DNA of 33,350 bases from Deltaproteobacteria bacterium (GTDB taxonomy: Bacteria; Desulfobacterota; GWC2-55-46; DRQE01), in assembly GCA_023134165.1 (NCBI GenBank), contig JAGLUZ010000038.1:1-33350 (forward strand). The letters run 5' to 3'. This document shows positions 31,686-33,350 of the stretch, piece by piece. The notes under the pieces are model-generated. The model ran no database searches. It worked only from the letters and a program-made list of their open reading frames with translations, and was not told the origin of the DNA. A program made the position numbers and the translations under genes. Each line of letters begins with the position of its first letter. Within the stretch, counting starts at the first letter, position 1.

Positions 31686-32671
31686 CTTCTTTTTCTTTTT
31701 GCAACCCTTTGTTTTACGACCTCGTACCATACATTTACTTCGTCTTCTTTATAAGAGGTCTCGTCATCTTCAGAGTCCCATGTTGGACTTGCCCCTGCTC
31801 TTCTAAGGGCAAGGTATATCTTATAGTGCGTCATGGCCTTTGCGTAGTCCCGTTTATACATCTCGTAGATAATACCCATGTCTTTGTATGGTGCGGCAAG
31901 GGCTGGGTTATTTTCTATTATCTCTTCATAAAATTTTAAAGCAATATCAGCTTTACCGCTAAAGAGCAGTGCCTTTGCATAGGCACTGATTACCTGTGGG
32001 TACTCGTCTTTTAATTTGAGTGCTTTTTTAAGTTTTTTTGTTGCCTCTTCAACCTCTCCATGATTTAGCAGAAGAAGACCAAAATTATAATCTATCATAG
32101 CATTATCAGGTTCAATTTTTTCTGCTTTTTCATATAGTTCTTTTGCCTGTTTAAATTTACCATCAAGTTGGTGCAGGTTTGCAAGGTTTATAATCGTAGA
32201 GGCCTGTTTTTTTATAGTATTAGCATAGTTAAAGGCACGCATTGCTTTTTTCTTTTTTTTCTCTAGCATGTAGGTTTGCCCAAGAGCCGTGTAGACCTCT
32301 GAGGACTTAACACCTGCTCTAATGGTTGTGTAGAGTGATTTGCGAGCCTTCTTTGTCTCGTTTATCTGAAGATAGGCAAGGGCAAGATTAAAGTGAGCAG
32401 CATTAAAGCCAGGGACTTTTTTTGTAGCCGCCTCAAAATCAAAGAGTGCTTTCTCGGGAACAAAACGCATCTTACTCATGGCGTCATTAAATAGCATAAC
32501 AGCCTCGCGCATGACTTCCTTTGACTCAGCAGGCGGGGATACGTCCATTAAGGATAACCCCTTGGTGGTGGTATCTAGCTTCTCAGGCATTTTCTCTGAA
32601 GTGGAGGCGCACCCACTGCTGAGGAGAACAAAGGCACCAAAAAGAATTATATTTTTAAGTTTATTAGGCAT
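31682..32671 (-). CDS. TPR-repeat lipoprotein of the TolQ/ExbD cluster
   Basis: A 329-residue lipoprotein: signal sequence with lipobox LLSSGC (Cys21), then helical TPR repeats (about residues 70-300), for example AAHFNLALAYLQINETKKARK, AMIDYNFGLLLLNHGEVEEA and APYKDMGIIYEMYKRDYAKA. TPR arrays bind other proteins. Located between another TPR protein (7-nt gap) and the small secreted protein (4-nt overlap), it resembles AglT-type TPR lipoproteins of Agl/Glt systems. It probably sits on the periplasmic face of the outer membrane and links the motor to the envelope; this is inference. Confidence 0.88.
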   Translation of the reverse strand: MPNKLKNIILFGAFVLLSSGCASTSEKMPEKLDTTTKGLSLMDVSPPAESKEVMREAVMLFNDAMSKMRFVPEKALFDFEAATKKVPGFNAAHFNLALAYLQINETKKARKSLYTTIRAGVKSSEVYTALGQTYMLEKKKKKAMRAFNYANTIKKQASTIINLANLHQLDGKFKQAKELYEKAEKIEPDNAMIDYNFGLLLLNHGEVEEATKKLKKALKLKDEYPQVISAYAKALLFSGKADIALKFYEEIIENNPALAAPYKDMGIIYEMYKRDYAKAMTHYKIYLALRRAGASPTWDSEDDETSYKEDEVNVWYEVVKQRVAKRKRR

Positions 32672-32678
32672 AAAATTT

Positions 32679-33350
32679 TTATTTAAAGAAAATATTTAAC
32701 TCCACAGGTTTTGGGGTAATAAATATTAGGTCACTCTTGCCGCCTCCGGCAAAGCTCCTTTTATATAGGGCAGGCCTTAGGGTAGAGAGCTTGTCAACTG
32801 ACTTTTGAAAGAGCTCAACGTCAACTCTAGCAAGAGAGGCCTTAAAGGCATTCTCAAAGTATTTTATTGATTCGTCCTCAATTGGGAAGGCTTGTTCCTC
32901 TAAGAGGAAGTTATACTCATCAAGCTCCTCAGTATTTAGGTCATTTGGTCTCTCTGATTTTAGTAGTTTTTCCCGAAAGTTCTCAAAGATTAGTCCAATC
33001 TGGAAAAATGACTTTGGAATCAGCTCACCGACTCTTGTCTTTATAACATAAGAATAGTCATTTAGGAGTGTTCCCATGAGTTCTTGTTTCTTTTTAAGTG
33101 ACTCCTCAAAGGGTTGGACAATATTTATCGCCTCAAATTCATCTTGCTTGATTGTAGCCATATCAAAGCGAGCCTTTGCTAGAAGCGTTTTATTTATTGA
33201 ATCTGTTGCAAACTCGCCACTGAAGAGTTTGCCAAGGGTTACGGCCGCGGCCGAGGATTTGCCACTTAGAAGCTCTGCATTACCAATACGATAAATAGCC
33301 TCTGGGAGGCGAGCTGTAGAGATTATCTTTGTATCTAAGTAACTCTCTAA
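32679..33350 (-). CDS. TPR-like helical repeat protein, N-terminus cut by window edge
   Basis: The ORF track starts at Met 33161, but translating upstream shows the frame is open through all 63 codons to the window edge (…SGKSSAAAVTLGKLFSGEF…), so this is the C-terminal 223 residues of a longer protein and the Met is internal. The visible part is helical, with TPR-like pieces such as ARLPEAIYRIGNAELLSGKS and SFFQIGLIFENFREKLLKSE. The ending KPVELNIFFK is hydrophobic. It is the first visible gene of the TPR-TPR lipoprotein-secreted protein-TolQ-ExbD-ExbD-FHA/TonB cluster, 7 nt before the TPR lipoprotein. Function is not assigned beyond a likely structural role in the same complex. Confidence 0.75.
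   Translation of the reverse strand, partial: LESYLDTKIISTARLPEAIYRIGNAELLSGKSSAAAVTLGKLFSGEFATDSINKTLLAKARFDMATIKQDEFEAINIVQPFEESLKKKQELMGTLLNDYSYVIKTRVGELIPKSFFQIGLIFENFREKLLKSERPNDLNTEELDEYNFLLEEQAFPIEDESIKYFENAFKASLARVDVELFQKSVDKLSTLRPALYKRSFAGGGKSDLIFITPKPVELNIFFK

Noticed and set aside
32679-33161. Complete 160-aa ORF starting at 33161
   Set aside because: The same frame is open without a stop to the window edge, so the Met is internal to a longer TPR protein.

Overview
The window is AT-rich, gene-dense DNA from a Gram-negative (diderm) bacterium. The diderm call rests on two beta-barrel proteins ending in Phe, lipoproteins, a LolA-like protein and a TolQ/ExbD energiser. The gene families suggest an uncultured deltaproteobacterium-like lineage: Myxococcus-style TolQ/ExbD/FHA-TonB cluster, a Dif-ordered chemosensory operon, MMPL/LolA-like operon, LarB/LarC, short QueF. 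This placement is inferred from gene content; no rRNA or tRNA gene is present. No insertion sequence, prophage, CRISPR array or gene-free stretch over 300 bases was seen.

Layout. (1) 1-4965, minus: peptide-type ABC importer (binding protein, two permeases, ATPase cut by the window edge). (2) 5196-5965, plus: DUF4149 membrane protein and dodecin. (3) 6012-10432, plus: porin-like barrel, small phosphate-binding-protein-like periplasmic protein, membrane histidine kinase (overlapping by 4 nt) and six-bladed NHL propeller; this looks like a sensory unit without a response regulator. (4) 10458-10817, minus: queF. (5) 10906-15915, plus: ArsR regulator with two cysteines, DUF2892 protein, MMPL/RND exporter, LolA-like protein, outer-membrane barrel; a plausible inner-to-outer membrane lipid export route. 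(6) 15943-16779, minus: MBL hydrolase with its own promoter. (7) 23225-16891, minus: consensus sigma-70 promoter, then mcp-cheW-cheY-cheA-larB-larC. (8) 28221-23261, minus: good promoter, then galU-hsp20-lon-thiL. (9) 33350-28290, minus: TPR protein (cut by window edge), TPR lipoprotein, small secreted protein, TolQ, two ExbD, FHA-like/TonB-like protein; an Agl/Glt-like envelope motor cluster.

Several ORF-track starts are wrong and are corrected here: dodecin (5762), PBP-like protein (7279), NHL protein (9329), larB (18824), small secreted protein (31685). The last TPR ORF runs off the right edge. The galU frame needs about 32 more N-terminal residues, which contain the nucleotide-binding motif, yet no ATG, GTG or TTG is available upstream; it appears to start at ATC or ATA, or the sequence has a one-base error. 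Four promoters with good -35/-10 spacing were found by eye (mcp, galU, MBL, arsR), and a weaker one for the ABC operon.
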